A DNA stretch of 64,000 nucleotides from Methylobacterium aquaticum (GCF_016804325.1 NZ_CP043627.1:1039001-1103000), one strand, 5' to 3'. Positions 39,695 through 49,488 are shown, counted from the stretch's first letter. Program-made: numbers and translations. Notes: a model not told the origin generated them from the sequence alone.

Positions 39695-40165
39695 CTAGAC
39701 GAAGAGGTGGTCGATGCCCTGCTTGGCCATGGTGTCGGCCTGGAGGGCCTGGGCGAGGGCGTGGATCGTGCTCGCCTTCGGGGTCCCGCGCTGGAGCATC
39801 GGCGCCAGGTTGGCCTTCTGGAACAGGGCGTCGTTGGCTGCGGTGCGCAGGACATACGCGAACGACGTCACGAACTCGCGCTTGGCGATCTCGCGCCACT
39901 CGACGATGTGGACGTCGCGATGGCGGATATCCCCGCTGATCCGCTGGAACGTGTCCTGCACCGACATCCGTTCCCCTTCGAGGATCTGGATGAAGTAGCC
40001 CTGATCGACGATCAGGAGGCTGGTGATGACCGAGAACTCGTTCTTCTTCTGCGCGTGGCGGGCGATGTCGTTGACTTGGCGAGCGCGTTCCTTCGGCTCG
40101 GCGGACAGCTGCGCGCGCGAGAAGTAGATCAGGTGAATGAGGCTGCTTCGCTTGCTCGGGCGCAT
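39695..40165 (-). CDS. BLUF-domain blue-light sensor protein
   Basis: The 156-residue protein is an FAD-binding BLUF domain with a short helical tail. Conserved residues are Y14 in LIHLIYFSRAQ, N42 and Q60 in GYFIQILEG; these correspond to AppA Tyr21, Asn45 and Gln63, and the N-Q spacing of 18 is preserved. IRHRDVHIVEW follows the usual DxRHxxV pattern. The usual GITG turn is replaced by SVITS. There is no output domain, so signalling must be by protein contact. The start MRPSKRSS is preferred over a longer form that starts 51 bases upstream. Confidence 0.88.
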   Translation of the reverse strand: MRPSKRSSLIHLIYFSRAQLSAEPKERARQVNDIARHAQKKNEFSVITSLLIVDQGYFIQILEGERMSVQDTFQRISGDIRHRDVHIVEWREIAKREFVTSFAYVLRTAANDALFQKANLAPMLQRGTPKASTIHALAQALQADTMAKQGIDHLFV

Positions 40166-40335
40166 ATCCCTGGTTCCACCGCGGTCCAGGAGGGCAGCTA
40201 AGGCCAAGAGCTTCAACGCCGCGTAAACACGGTCCTGTCGATCCGACGGCAGTTTTTGCCGGAAGGACCGGGCGGCACCCGGCGGGTTTTGCCGCGCGAT
40301 GGTCGGCCCTCCAATGAAATCAATGGCTTGGGCTG

Positions 40336-40350
40336 TGGCACACGGCTTGC
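40336..40350 (+). promoter_or_regulatory. Sigma-54 type promoter of flgE
   Basis: TGGCAC-ACGGC-TTGC matches the RpoN consensus with the invariant GG and GC exactly 10 bp apart. The predicted transcript start would lie about 30 bases before the flgE ATG. Confidence 0.75.
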
Positions 40351-40390
40351 GGATCGTCCCGCCGAGTGATCCGGACGGGATGTGGAAAAG

Positions 40391-41764
40391 ATGGACCTTT
40401 TCGGCGCGTTGCAGACTTCGGTCTCGGGTCTCCAGGCCCAGGCCTTCAGCTTGGGCAACATTTCGGGGAATATCGCGAACTCGCAGACCGTCGGCTACAA
40501 GCGGATCGACACCGACTTCGCCGACATGCTGGTCGAGCAGCCGGCCAAGCAGCAGAGCGCCGGCGGGGTCGCGGCCTTCTCGCAGCTGACCAACAGCCTG
40601 CAGGGCGGGGTGGCGGCGACCGGCATCCCGACCAACATGGCGCTCAGCGGCGACGGCTTCTTCACCGTGCGGACCGCCGGCGGGACGCCCGGCGGCACGC
40701 CGACCTTCTCGGGCTCCGACCTCTATACCCGCCGCGGCGACTTCTCGGTCGACCGCAGCGGCTATCTCGTCAACGGCGCCGGCGCCTACCTGACGGGCCA
40801 GAGCCTCGACCCGGTGAGCGGCGCCGCGACCGGCACCGGGCCGATCAAGATTGCCGGTACCACGCTGCCGGCCAAGCCCACGACGGGCATCGCCTACGCG
40901 GCGAACCTGCCGAGCACCCCGACCACCACCTCGGGCAACGCGCTCCTCGGCACGCTGCCGGGCGGCGATCCCCGGGTGCTCTCAGGGACCGCCGCGACGG
41001 CTCCGAAAGTGGCCGCCGCCGATTCGGCCGCCTTCCTCGGTTCCAGCATCGCCGGCGGCGAACTCACGGCCTATTCCGGCACCGGCAGCCCGGTCAGCCT
41101 GCAGATGCGCTGGGCCAAGGTCGCGAATGCCGACGCGACGGCCGGCACCGGCGATACCTGGAACCTGTACTACGCCAACCAGACCGCCACCGGCACCACA
41201 CCGGCGACCTGGCAGAATGCCGGCACCGCCTTCACCTTCAACGGCAGCGGCCAGCTTACCGCGCCGACCGGCACCAGCCTCAGCATCCCCAACGTCACGG
41301 TGAACGGCACCAATCTCGGGGCAGTGGCGCTGAATCTCGGCACCGGCGGCCTGACCCAGTACGGCTCGGCCGGCGGCCAGGTCACCACTACCACCCTGCA
41401 GCAGAACGGCTACGCCGCCGGCACGCTCAACTCCCTCGCGGTGACGAGCGACGGCAAGCTCACCGGCACCTATTCCAACGGCAACAGCGTGGCCCTGGCG
41501 CAGGTCGGCGTGGCGCGGTTCAACGCCCCCAATTCACTCAAGGCGGTCTCGGGCGGCAACTACGCCCAGACGGCGGAATCCGGCGAGCCGCTGGTCGGTC
41601 TCTCCGGCACCACGATCGTCGGCGGCAATGTCGAGCAATCGAATACCGATACCGCCGGCGAGTTCTCGAAGCTCATCGTCACCCAGCAGGCCTATTCGGC
41701 CAACACCCGGGTGATGTCGACCGCCCAGCAGATGATGTCGGATCTCATCAACGTCATTCGCTAG
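40391..41764 (+). CDS. flgE: Flagellar hook protein FlgE
   Basis: The 457-residue hook protein starts MDLFGALQTSVSGLQAQ and has NISGNIANSQTVGYKRIDT, the rod/hook N-terminal signature. A variable central region follows, and the C-terminal helix is TQQAYSANTRVMSTAQQMM. It forms the curved hook joining the flagellar rod and filament. I chose the ATG at 40391 over the GTG at 40382, as relatives start at this point. A sigma-54 type promoter lies just upstream. flgK and flgL follow on the same strand. Confidence 0.93.
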   Translation: MDLFGALQTSVSGLQAQAFSLGNISGNIANSQTVGYKRIDTDFADMLVEQPAKQQSAGGVAAFSQLTNSLQGGVAATGIPTNMALSGDGFFTVRTAGGTPGGTPTFSGSDLYTRRGDFSVDRSGYLVNGAGAYLTGQSLDPVSGAATGTGPIKIAGTTLPAKPTTGIAYAANLPSTPTTTSGNALLGTLPGGDPRVLSGTAATAPKVAAADSAAFLGSSIAGGELTAYSGTGSPVSLQMRWAKVANADATAGTGDTWNLYYANQTATGTTPATWQNAGTAFTFNGSGQLTAPTGTSLSIPNVTVNGTNLGAVALNLGTGGLTQYGSAGGQVTTTTLQQNGYAAGTLNSLAVTSDGKLTGTYSNGNSVALAQVGVARFNAPNSLKAVSGGNYAQTAESGEPLVGLSGTTIVGGNVEQSNTDTAGEFSKLIVTQQAYSANTRVMSTAQQMMSDLINVIR

Positions 41765-42068
41765 GTTGGTAACGGTTCGTTATCCACTTTATCAGATACT
41801 GCAAAAGGCGGAATACTGACGAAGTGCTCGCCGGCGTCGCAGCAAAAGGCTGCAACGAAGCGACTCTACGAGCGGATCGCGCGTCGGCGTGCCGATGCGT
41901 GCTCCGCCATCGCGGTGGAGCCTCGCGTTCCAACGCCCCCGGACCCGGTCGGCTGCAAAAGGCGGCCCGATCGCTTCCGGTCCACCCGCGAGATGCCGGC
42001 ACGTGCCGCGGTCCCAAAAGGGGCGCGGCGGCGCGGCCCGGCTCTCTCCCTCACCCGGGATCCGACCG
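41765..42068. other. Intergenic gap between flgE and flgK
   Basis: The 304 bases hold no recognisable gene, and I found no sigma-54 or sigma-28 type promoter here. It is unusually long for consecutive hook genes and may hide a separate promoter for flgK. Confidence 0.45.
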
Positions 42069-43937
42069 ATGTCGCTCAACGCCCTCAACACCTCGACCGC
42101 CGGACTGCAGGTGACGCAGGCGGCGATCGGCCTCGTGTCGCAGAACGTCGCCAATGCCGGCACCGCCGGCTACGTCAAGCGCACCCTGACCTCGGTGTCG
42201 ACGCTCGGCAATTCCGGCGTCGCCACGGGGACGATCAGCCGGACCCTCGACGCGGTGTCGCTGAAGCAGCTGCGCCTCGAGACCGCGGGCGCGGCCTATA
42301 CCGGGCTGTCGGCCAAGGTGCAGGGCCAGCTCGACGCGCTCTACGGCACCCCGGGCAGCGGCAGCGCCCTCGACGGGGTGATGAACAATTTTACCCAGTC
42401 GCTCCAGGCGCTGACGACCGATCCGACCTCCGCCGCCTCGCGGGCGACCGCGGTGAGCGCGGCCCGGACCGTCGCCACCACGATCTCGGGCATCGCGCGC
42501 GGCGTGCAGGACCTGCGCAGCGGCCTCGAATCGCAGCTCGGCGGCGACGTCGCCTCGGCGAGCACGCTTCTCACGCAGATCGCGGAGCTGAACGGCAAGA
42601 TCGCCGGGGCCCCGAAGAGCGATGCCGGCACCGCCGACCTCCTCGACCGCCGCGACCAGGCGATCAACACGCTCTCGCAGTATCTCGACGTGCAGGTGAG
42701 CGACCAGCCCGACGGCTCGGTCACCCTGCTCACCGCCTCGGGCGCGACGCTGGTCGATCACGGTGCGGCGGCGAGCCTCGCCTTCGACGGCCGCGGGACC
42801 TTGAGCCCCGAGGCGCAATATTCGGCCGATCCGGCCACCCGCGGCGTCGGCACCGTGACGGCGACGACGCCGGCCGGCGCGAAGATCGACCTCGTCGCGA
42901 CGGGGGCGATCCGCTCCGGCTCGATCGCCGCCGCGGTCTCGTTGCGCGACGACACCCTGGTCCAGGCGCAGCGCCAGCTCGACGACCTCGCCTCCGGCCT
43001 GTCGCGGGCCTTGAGTGACCGCCCGGCGACCGGCACGGCGGCATCCGCCAACGGGCTCACCGGCTTCGACATCGACCTCACCGGGCTCCAGGCCGGCAAC
43101 GCCGTGACGATCGGCGTGCGCAACGCAGGAGGAGTGGGGCGCAACCTGATCCTGATGCCGACGAACGGCGCGGCGCCCGATCCGATCGATCCCAAGCTGA
43201 CCGACGACCCGACCGCCCTGGTGGTGCCGGTCGACATCTCGGGCGGGGATTCGACGCTCGCTCAGCGGATCGGCGCCGTGCTCGGCACCGGCTTCACCGT
43301 GTCGGCGACGCCCGGCGGTGCCGCCGGTTCGGTGCGGATCCTGTCGGATCCGGCCGCCCTCGCGCTCACCGGCGCCGGCGCCTCCGTCACCGTGCCGAAG
43401 AGCGCCGCGGATACCAGGACCGGCAGCGGCCAGCTCGCCCTGTTCGTCGATGGCGGGACCGGCGGCGTGTTCACCGGCTCGTTCGAGGGCGGCTCGCATC
43501 TGACGGGCTACGCCCAGCGCCTCGCGTTCAACCCGGCGGTCGCGGCCGATTCCTCCACCCTGGTGAACTACGCCGCCACCACCGCCTCGGGCGACACGGC
43601 ACGGCCGCAAACCCTCACCAATGCGCTGACCAACCGCACCCTGACCTTCTCGGCAGCGAGCGGCATCGGCGGCGTCAGCGCGCCGCGCTTCACCACCGTC
43701 ACCGGCTTCGCCCAGTCGGTCGTCGATGCACGGGGCGCGGCCAGCGCCGAGGCGCAGCAGCTCGACGAGGGGCAGCAGATCGCCCTGTCCTCGGCCCAGA
43801 GCCGCTTCGGCAAGGAATCCGGCGTCAGCGTGGACGAGGAGATGTCCCGGCTGATCCAGCTCCAGACCGCGTACGGCGCCAATGCGCGGGTGCTGACGGC
43901 GGCCCGCGACATGCTCGACACTCTCCTCCGCATCTAG
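42069..43937 (+). CDS. flgK: Flagellar hook-associated protein FlgK
   Basis: The 622-residue hook-filament junction protein starts MSLNALNTSTAGLQVTQ and has the rod-family signature SQNVANAGTAGYVKR. It contains the FlgK stretch IAELNGKI and LLDRRDQAINTLSQYLDVQV. It ends with the helical LIQLQTAYGANARVLTAARDMLDTLLRI, typical of FlgK. The large middle portion is variable. The stop codon lies inside a hairpin. Confidence 0.92.
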   Translation: MSLNALNTSTAGLQVTQAAIGLVSQNVANAGTAGYVKRTLTSVSTLGNSGVATGTISRTLDAVSLKQLRLETAGAAYTGLSAKVQGQLDALYGTPGSGSALDGVMNNFTQSLQALTTDPTSAASRATAVSAARTVATTISGIARGVQDLRSGLESQLGGDVASASTLLTQIAELNGKIAGAPKSDAGTADLLDRRDQAINTLSQYLDVQVSDQPDGSVTLLTASGATLVDHGAAASLAFDGRGTLSPEAQYSADPATRGVGTVTATTPAGAKIDLVATGAIRSGSIAAAVSLRDDTLVQAQRQLDDLASGLSRALSDRPATGTAASANGLTGFDIDLTGLQAGNAVTIGVRNAGGVGRNLILMPTNGAAPDPIDPKLTDDPTALVVPVDISGGDSTLAQRIGAVLGTGFTVSATPGGAAGSVRILSDPAALALTGAGASVTVPKSAADTRTGSGQLALFVDGGTGGVFTGSFEGGSHLTGYAQRLAFNPAVAADSSTLVNYAATTASGDTARPQTLTNALTNRTLTFSAASGIGGVSAPRFTTVTGFAQSVVDARGAASAEAQQLDEGQQIALSSAQSRFGKESGVSVDEEMSRLIQLQTAYGANARVLTAARDMLDTLLRI

Positions 43938-43975
43938 ATCGGTGCCGGATCGCAAGGCGATCGGACACCGATCTA
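43935..43975 (+). terminator. Stem-loop overlapping the flgK stop codon
   Basis: TAGATCGGTG and CACCGATCTA pair perfectly, and a few inner bases extend the stem around the loop CAAGG. It begins at the flgK stop codon. It may end or attenuate the transcript before flgL. Confidence 0.55.
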
Positions 43976-44050
43976 AGTTGTTGGTTTGCCGCATTTTCTG
44001 CGACGAACCCTTATCCACTTCGTCGAGAATGCCTTGAGAGGACGCCCGCG

Positions 44051-45847
44051 ATGACGATCGCCCCCTTCGCGGCCGGCACCGCCGCCGCCGACCTCAACAC
44101 CCAGCGCCTCGTCGCCATGAAGGCGTCGCTCGGCACGATCTCGAACCAGATCGGCAGCGGGCGCACCGCCGACACCTATGGGGGCTTGGGCACCGGCCGG
44201 ACCCAAAGCCTGGCGGCGCATGCCCAGATCAGCGCGCTCGACAGCTACATCGCGGCGGCGGGCACCGGCGCGACCCGGGTCTCGCTCGCCTCGGCGAGCG
44301 TGCAGCAGATCGCGACCCTGGGCTCGAATACCTGGAGCAGCCTCGTCAGCGCCCGGACCGGCACCGGCACCACCGCCCGCTCGACGATGCAGCAGATCGC
44401 GGCGGGCCAGCTCGGCGGCACCCTCGACGCCCTCAACCAGAGCACCGGCGGCCAGTACATCATGGGCGGCCGGGTCACCGACCGGGCCCCGGTGGAGAGC
44501 GCCGCCCGGATCCTCGACGGCGACCCCGCCGCCGGCCTCGACGGCGTGCGCCAGGTCATCGCCGAGCGCCAGGCCGCCGATCTCGGCACCGGTTCGCCGA
44601 AGACCGGGCGGCTCGACCTCTCGGGCTCGGGCGCGAGCGTGAGCCTGTCGGAGAGCCAATCCCTCGGCGTGCGGACGAATTTCGGCTTCACCATCGCCGG
44701 CGCCGTCAGCTCGAACCCGGCCGGCCTCTCGGTCGCGCTCCAGCCCGGGGCGCCTGCGAGCGCCACCCTGTCCTTCGCCTCCCAGCCGAAGGACGGCGAC
44801 ATCGTGCGGGTGAGCGTGCGCAACGCGGACGGCAGCGAGGCCTTCGTCGACCTCACCGCCCGGGCGGCGGGGAGCGGCGGGGAGGGCACCTTCGCGATCG
44901 GCGCCGACGCGGCGGCGAGCGCCCAGAACCTCACCGCGGCGCTCGCCGGCAGGACCGTCACCGGCGTGCAGAGCGCGAGCCCGCCCGGCGCGACGGCGGC
45001 TCTGTCGGGGGGCAATCCGGCCTCCGCGACCGTGACGGTGGGGGCGGGTCTCAAGGCCGGCGACAGCGTGCAGATCACGCTCGGTCTTCGCGACGGCACC
45101 AGCCGGACCCTGACCCTGAAGGCCGCCGCGGACGACAAGGCCGCCGGCACCTTCGCGATCGGCGCGAGCCCGGCCGACACCGCCAAGAACCTCCAGGCGG
45201 CGCTGGCGACGGCGCTCGACGCCTCCGCCAGGACCGACCTCGCCGCGAGTTCCGCCACACGGGCGGCGGGCGACTTCTTCGCCGGCTCCTCCTCGCCGGG
45301 CCTGAGCCCGCGCCGGGTCGCGACGGACACGGCCGGCAACGCCACCGCCTACGTCGCCGATCCGAGCGGGCGCACCCTGATCTGGTACAAGGGCGACGAC
45401 ACCTCCGCCGACCCGCGCGGGACCGCGACCGTGCCGGTCTCCCGCGACCAGTCCGTGGCGATCGGCGTCCAGGCCAACGAGGCGCCGTTCCGCAAGACGC
45501 TGAGCGGGCTGGCCGTCCTCGCCACCACGTCCTTCGACGACACCGACGCCGACGGCCGCCGCTTCGACGCCTATTCCGGCCGACTCCAGACCCTGTTCAA
45601 GCCCGGCGACGGACAGCCCTCGGTCGAGGGCATCGGCTCTGAGCTGAGCCTCGCCTCGGCCCAGATCGCCACCCAGAAGAGCCAGAACACCGCCACCAAG
45701 GCGGTGCTGCAGAAGACGGTCGACGGCGTCGAATCGGTCACGACCGAGGAGGCGGCGGCCAAGCTCCTCACCCTGCAGACGCAGTTGCAGGCGAGCTACC
45801 AGGCGACCTCGATGCTCTCGAAGCTGACGCTGACGAGCTACCTGTAA
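44051..45847 (+). CDS. flgL: Flagellar hook-associated protein FlgL, enlarged
   Basis: The N-terminus (NTQRLVAMKASLGTISNQIGSG) and C-terminus (ASAQIATQKSQNTATKA, LLTLQTQLQASYQATSML) are those of flagellin-like FlgL, the filament-junction protein. At 598 residues it is about twice the usual length for the group. The middle has two similar modules of roughly 88 residues. Both have SAT, then DGDIVRVSVRN or AGDSVQITLGL, then TFAIGA with an SAQNLTAALA or TAKNLQAALA helix. The ATG has a GAGAGGA ribosome site. Confidence 0.9.
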   Translation: MTIAPFAAGTAAADLNTQRLVAMKASLGTISNQIGSGRTADTYGGLGTGRTQSLAAHAQISALDSYIAAAGTGATRVSLASASVQQIATLGSNTWSSLVSARTGTGTTARSTMQQIAAGQLGGTLDALNQSTGGQYIMGGRVTDRAPVESAARILDGDPAAGLDGVRQVIAERQAADLGTGSPKTGRLDLSGSGASVSLSESQSLGVRTNFGFTIAGAVSSNPAGLSVALQPGAPASATLSFASQPKDGDIVRVSVRNADGSEAFVDLTARAAGSGGEGTFAIGADAAASAQNLTAALAGRTVTGVQSASPPGATAALSGGNPASATVTVGAGLKAGDSVQITLGLRDGTSRTLTLKAAADDKAAGTFAIGASPADTAKNLQAALATALDASARTDLAASSATRAAGDFFAGSSSPGLSPRRVATDTAGNATAYVADPSGRTLIWYKGDDTSADPRGTATVPVSRDQSVAIGVQANEAPFRKTLSGLAVLATTSFDDTDADGRRFDAYSGRLQTLFKPGDGQPSVEGIGSELSLASAQIATQKSQNTATKAVLQKTVDGVESVTTEEAAAKLLTLQTQLQASYQATSMLSKLTLTSYL

Positions 45848-46018
45848 GGCCGAGAGTCAAAGATGCAGCGGGCCCGAGACGCCGCCGCATCGAGTCGATC
45901 TCGGGCATGCCCGGGATCGACGGGGCCGTGAAGCGATCCCGTGGGTCATCTCGAATTTTCGACACCGCGCCCAGACATCCGAGGCCTCGGGCTCGCCGAC
46001 GCCACCCGAAGCCTGCGA

Positions 46019-47037
46019 TCAGCGCAGATCGTTCCACCAGTCGGCGAGGCCTTGCGGCGAGGCGGGAACAGGACTGTCCACGGCCCCTCCGAGGCGGCGG
46101 TAGTCGCTCAGCGACAGGCCGTAGGCCGCCTTGAAGGCGCGGCCGCAATCGGATTCGCTCGAGAAGCCGCAGGCCCGGGAGAGATCGGCGATCCGACCGA
46201 CCCGGTCCGGCTCCGCCAGCAGGGCCCGCAAGCGAGCGAGCCGGCGGGAGCGGATCACGCGGGCGACGCCGCCGCTCGGCTCGAAGGCCCGGTAGAGCGC
46301 TGAGCGCGACACGCCAATGGCCCGCGCCAGGTCGTCCGGCGTCGTTCCCGGATGCGCGTCGATGTAGAGGCGTGCCCGGCGGCGGCAGGCCGCCGCGCCG
46401 GCCATCCGCACCGCCTGCGCCGATGGTGGGGCGTGGCCCGCCAGGGCCAAGGCGAGGAGTTCCGCGGTCACACGCTCCAGGCGCTGGCGCTCGCCCACGC
46501 CGTAGCGAGGCATCTCGTCGAGCACCGCGCGCAGGAACCCGGTGAGCAGGCATGCGCGGTCCTGCGGCAGGACCACGCCGTGCAGCCGCCCAGGCTCGGG
46601 CACGGCCGCCTCGATCACGTCGCGGGGGCAGACAGCGTCATGACGCGGGCCCGGCTTGCCCGCGTCTCCATGGGCCGGCTCATGTCGATGAGGGCACATT
46701 CGCCCGGCCCGGCGATCCGGCTGCCTTCCGGCGTACCGACCGCCAGGTTTCCGTCGAGGACGATCTGTGCCGTGAAATGGTCGAAGCCGTTGCGCTGAAC
46801 CCGCCGATGCGGGCGCACATGCGCGATGCCCCGCATCTGTCGGTCGAACAGGATCATGCCGCCGAGGCGCTCGGCGGTGACCGCGACCGCGAAGGACTCG
46901 TCCAGCCTCACCGCATCGGCCGCCGTCGCATAGAGATCGTGATACGCCTCGAAGCCGCACTGACCGGCCCGTGTCGCCACGTCGGTCGAGAATTGCAGGC
47001 GCATCGCTCGGCGGCCCACGGCTCTCGTTTCGGACAT
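46019..47037 (-). pseudogene. AraC-family transcriptional regulator, frameshifted
   Basis: The first frame (MSETRAVGRR) encodes an AraC_binding_2-like N-terminal domain and stops prematurely after VMTLSAPAT. The second frame continues with CPRDVIEAAVPEPGRLHGVV and ends in the AraC helix-turn-helix (RIADLSRACGFSSESDCGRAF, then AYGLSLSDYRRL). The break is at a run of five C's near 46624, and one more C rejoins the frames into about 340 residues. It probably regulates a nearby or distant catabolic gene, but no target is clear. Confidence 0.8.
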
Positions 47038-47280
47038 CGATCGCTCGGCCAGTCTATCGGTCGTTGCCTTTAGGGCCAAAGGATCGCGCGATGCAAGGTT
47101 GAGCCCAAGGCAACGCCGTTCCGTCGCGATGCGGGACATGCGACCTCGACCGGGCGCTGAAGGGGCTTGCCGGAAACGCCGAGCCCGGTTACGACGAGCG
47201 AGGTTTCTGTCGCCATTTCCATCGCCGGACCTCTTGCCCAAGCAGAGTATAGGCGTCACGTTGTTGCAGACAAAAGCCGA

Positions 47281-47356
47281 GGGCCTGTAGCTCAATGGTT
47301 AGAGCCGACCGCTCATAACGGTCTGGTTGTAGGTTCGAGTCCTACCGGGCCCACCA
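47281..47356 (+). tRNA. tRNA with CAT anticodon (Ile2 or elongator Met)
   Basis: The sequence folds to a cloverleaf. The acceptor is GGGCCTG/CGGGCCC, the D-arm GTAGCTCAATGGTTAGAGC, and the anticodon stem GACCG/CGGTC around loop CTCATAA. The T-arm has GGTTCGAGTCC, and CCA is encoded. The anticodon is CAT. The first acceptor pair is a normal G-C and the anticodon stem lacks three GC pairs, so it is not initiator tRNA. The CTCATAA loop fits tRNA-Ile2 (lysidine-modified) as well as elongator Met. Confidence 0.9.
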
Positions 47357-47440
47357 ACCATTTCAATAAAACGAGTGGCGTAGGCGGACGCCGCGACGGG
47401 CGACCCGACCGGCACGAGCCCGGCCGGGTCGATCCGACAT

Positions 47441-48709
47441 CTACGGCATCAGCCGCAATGCGTCGGCGAAGAAGTCAGGCCCGCCGAAATTGCCCGACTT
47501 GAGCGCCAGCCACATGTCCCGGTCTGTGGTGCGCAGGACCGGGACGCCGGCGGCGATCTCGGGGCCGACGCGGAAGGCCGGCAGGCCGAGGCGGTCGACC
47601 ACGGCGCCGGAGGTCTCGCCGCCCGCCACCACCAGGCGGCGCACGCCGTGGGCCACCAGACCCTCGGCGATCCGTGCCATCGCGGCCTCGATGGCGTGGC
47701 CGGCCGCGTCGCGGCCATGCTGGGCCTGGACCGCCGCCACGTCCTCCGGACCGGCGCTGCTGGCGATCAGCACCGGACCGGCGCCGATCCGCTCCAGCGC
47801 CCAGGCGAGCGCGGCGCCGGCCTCGTCCTCGCCGGACAGCAGGCGCGCGGGATCGAGGCGGCGCACCGGCATCGCCGCCTCGGCCCGGGCGATCTGCCCG
47901 AGCGTCGCCTGCGAGCAGCTGCCGGCGAGGCAGGCCGCCGGGCCGCCGATCGGGCCGCCGAGATCGGCCTCCGCAGCGGCGGAGGCCACGCGACCCGCCG
48001 CCACGAGGGCGCGGGCCAGCCCGAGGCCGAGGCCCGAGGCGCCGGTCGAGACCTTCCGGGTCAGCGCCGCGGCGCCCAGAACCGCGAGGTCGCGGTCGAG
48101 CACGGCATCGGCGATGGCCGCACCCTTGCCCTCCTTCGCCAGTGCGTCGAGGCGGGCGATCACCGCGTCGGCGCCCTGCGCCACCGCCGCGAGGTCGACC
48201 AGCCCGACCCCCGCCCGGCTCTGGCGCGCCAGCACCCGCACGAGGTTCGAATCCCGCATCGGGTTGAGGGGATGGTCCTTGAGCGGGCTCTCGGCCAGCG
48301 GCACCGCGCCGACGAAGAGATGGCCGAGATAGACCGTGCGCGCCGTCTCCGGGAAGGCCGGGGTGACCAGCGCGATCGCCTCGCCGGCATCCGTCCGCAG
48401 CGCGTCGGTGACCGGGCCGATATTGCCGGCATCGGTCGAATCGAAGGTCGAGCAGACCTTGAACATCAGATGGCCGGCGCCCCGGGCGTTCAGCCACGCG
48501 GCGGCCTCGCGCGAGCGCGCCACCGCCTCGTCGGCGGGGATCGACCGGCTCTTGAGCGAGACCACCACGGCATCGACCTCGGGCAGGGCGAGGTCGTCCG
48601 CCGGCACCCCGATGGTCTGGACCGTGCGCAGGCCCGCCTTGGTCAGGGTGTTGGCGAGGTCGGAGGCGCCGGTATAGTCGTCGGCGATGCAACCCAGTGC
48701 CAGGGTCAT
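47441..48709 (-). CDS. otnK: 3-oxo-tetronate kinase
   Basis: The 422-residue four-carbon acid sugar kinase phosphorylates 3-oxo-tetronate in tetronate catabolism. The N-terminal domain has GCIADDYTGASDLANTL and KVCSTFDSTDAGNIG. The C-terminal nucleotide-binding domain has LAGSCSQAT, VAGGETSGAV and LALKSGNFGG, the end expected of OtnK-type kinases. Its ATG overlaps the otnI stop by 4 bases. The full set of neighbouring enzymes (OtnI, LtnD, OtnC) supports this over the related D-threonate kinase. Confidence 0.9.
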   Translation of the reverse strand: MTLALGCIADDYTGASDLANTLTKAGLRTVQTIGVPADDLALPEVDAVVVSLKSRSIPADEAVARSREAAAWLNARGAGHLMFKVCSTFDSTDAGNIGPVTDALRTDAGEAIALVTPAFPETARTVYLGHLFVGAVPLAESPLKDHPLNPMRDSNLVRVLARQSRAGVGLVDLAAVAQGADAVIARLDALAKEGKGAAIADAVLDRDLAVLGAAALTRKVSTGASGLGLGLARALVAAGRVASAAAEADLGGPIGGPAACLAGSCSQATLGQIARAEAAMPVRRLDPARLLSGEDEAGAALAWALERIGAGPVLIASSAGPEDVAAVQAQHGRDAAGHAIEAAMARIAEGLVAHGVRRLVVAGGETSGAVVDRLGLPAFRVGPEIAAGVPVLRTTDRDMWLALKSGNFGGPDFFADALRLMP

Positions 48710-49488
48710 GCCCGTGCTCCCTTGTAGGCGTCGAACCAGCCCAAGCCCTCGCGGGTGCCCGCCCGCGGGTTGTACTCGCAGCCGATGAAGCCGTCATAGC
48801 CGAGCCGGTCGAGCTCGGCGAACAGGAAGGCGTCGTTCATCTCGCCGCTGCCCGGCTCGTGCCGCTCGGGCACGCTCGCGGTCTGGACGTGGCCGATCAT
48901 CGGCATCAGGGCACGCAGGCGCATCGTCACGTCGCCGTGCAGGATCTGGCAATGGTAGAGATCGAACTGCAGCTTCAGGTTCGGCAGGCCCAAGTCGCGG
49001 ATCAGGTCGGCGGCGTAACCGAAATCGTTGAGGAAGTAGCCCGGCATGTTGCGGGCGTTGATCGGCTCGAGGACGAGGTCGAGGTCTTCCTTCCCCAAGC
49101 GCTCCGCCGTCCAGGCGACGGCGCGGCGATAGGATGCCTGCGCCTGGCGGTCGCTCCGGTCGGCCATGCCGGCCATCAGGTGCAGGCGCTTCACCCCCGT
49201 CGCGCGGGCGTAAGTCAACGCCGTCTCGACGCCGGCCTTCAGTTCCTCGAACCGGTCGGGGAGGGCGGCGAGGCCGCGCTCGCCCGCCGCCCAGTCGCCC
49301 GGGGGCAGGTTGAACAGGGCCTGGGTCAGGCCGTGGGTCTTCAGGCGCTCGCCGATCGCCTCGGGCGGGTGGTCGTAGGGGAACAGGAACTCGACCGCCT
49401 CGAACCCGGCCTCCGCGGCCTGCGCGAAGCGATCGAGGAACGGGACTTCGGTGAACATCAGGGTCAGGTTCGCGGCAAAGCGCGGCAT
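48706..49488 (-). CDS. otnI: 2-oxo-tetronate isomerase (hydroxypyruvate isomerase family)
   Basis: The 260-residue TIM-barrel protein matches the Hyi/OtnI family. It has the start PRFAANLTLMFTEVPFLDRF, metal-binding residues in LVLEPINARNMPGYF and LQFDLYHCQI, and GFIGCEYNPRAGT at the C-terminus. Alone it could be hydroxypyruvate isomerase, but the adjacent kinase, dehydrogenase and aldolase make OtnI the better call. It converts 2-oxo-tetronate to 3-oxo-tetronate. Confidence 0.88.
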   Translation of the reverse strand: MPRFAANLTLMFTEVPFLDRFAQAAEAGFEAVEFLFPYDHPPEAIGERLKTHGLTQALFNLPPGDWAAGERGLAALPDRFEELKAGVETALTYARATGVKRLHLMAGMADRSDRQAQASYRRAVAWTAERLGKEDLDLVLEPINARNMPGYFLNDFGYAADLIRDLGLPNLKLQFDLYHCQILHGDVTMRLRALMPMIGHVQTASVPERHEPGSGEMNDAFLFAELDRLGYDGFIGCEYNPRAGTREGLGWFDAYKGARA

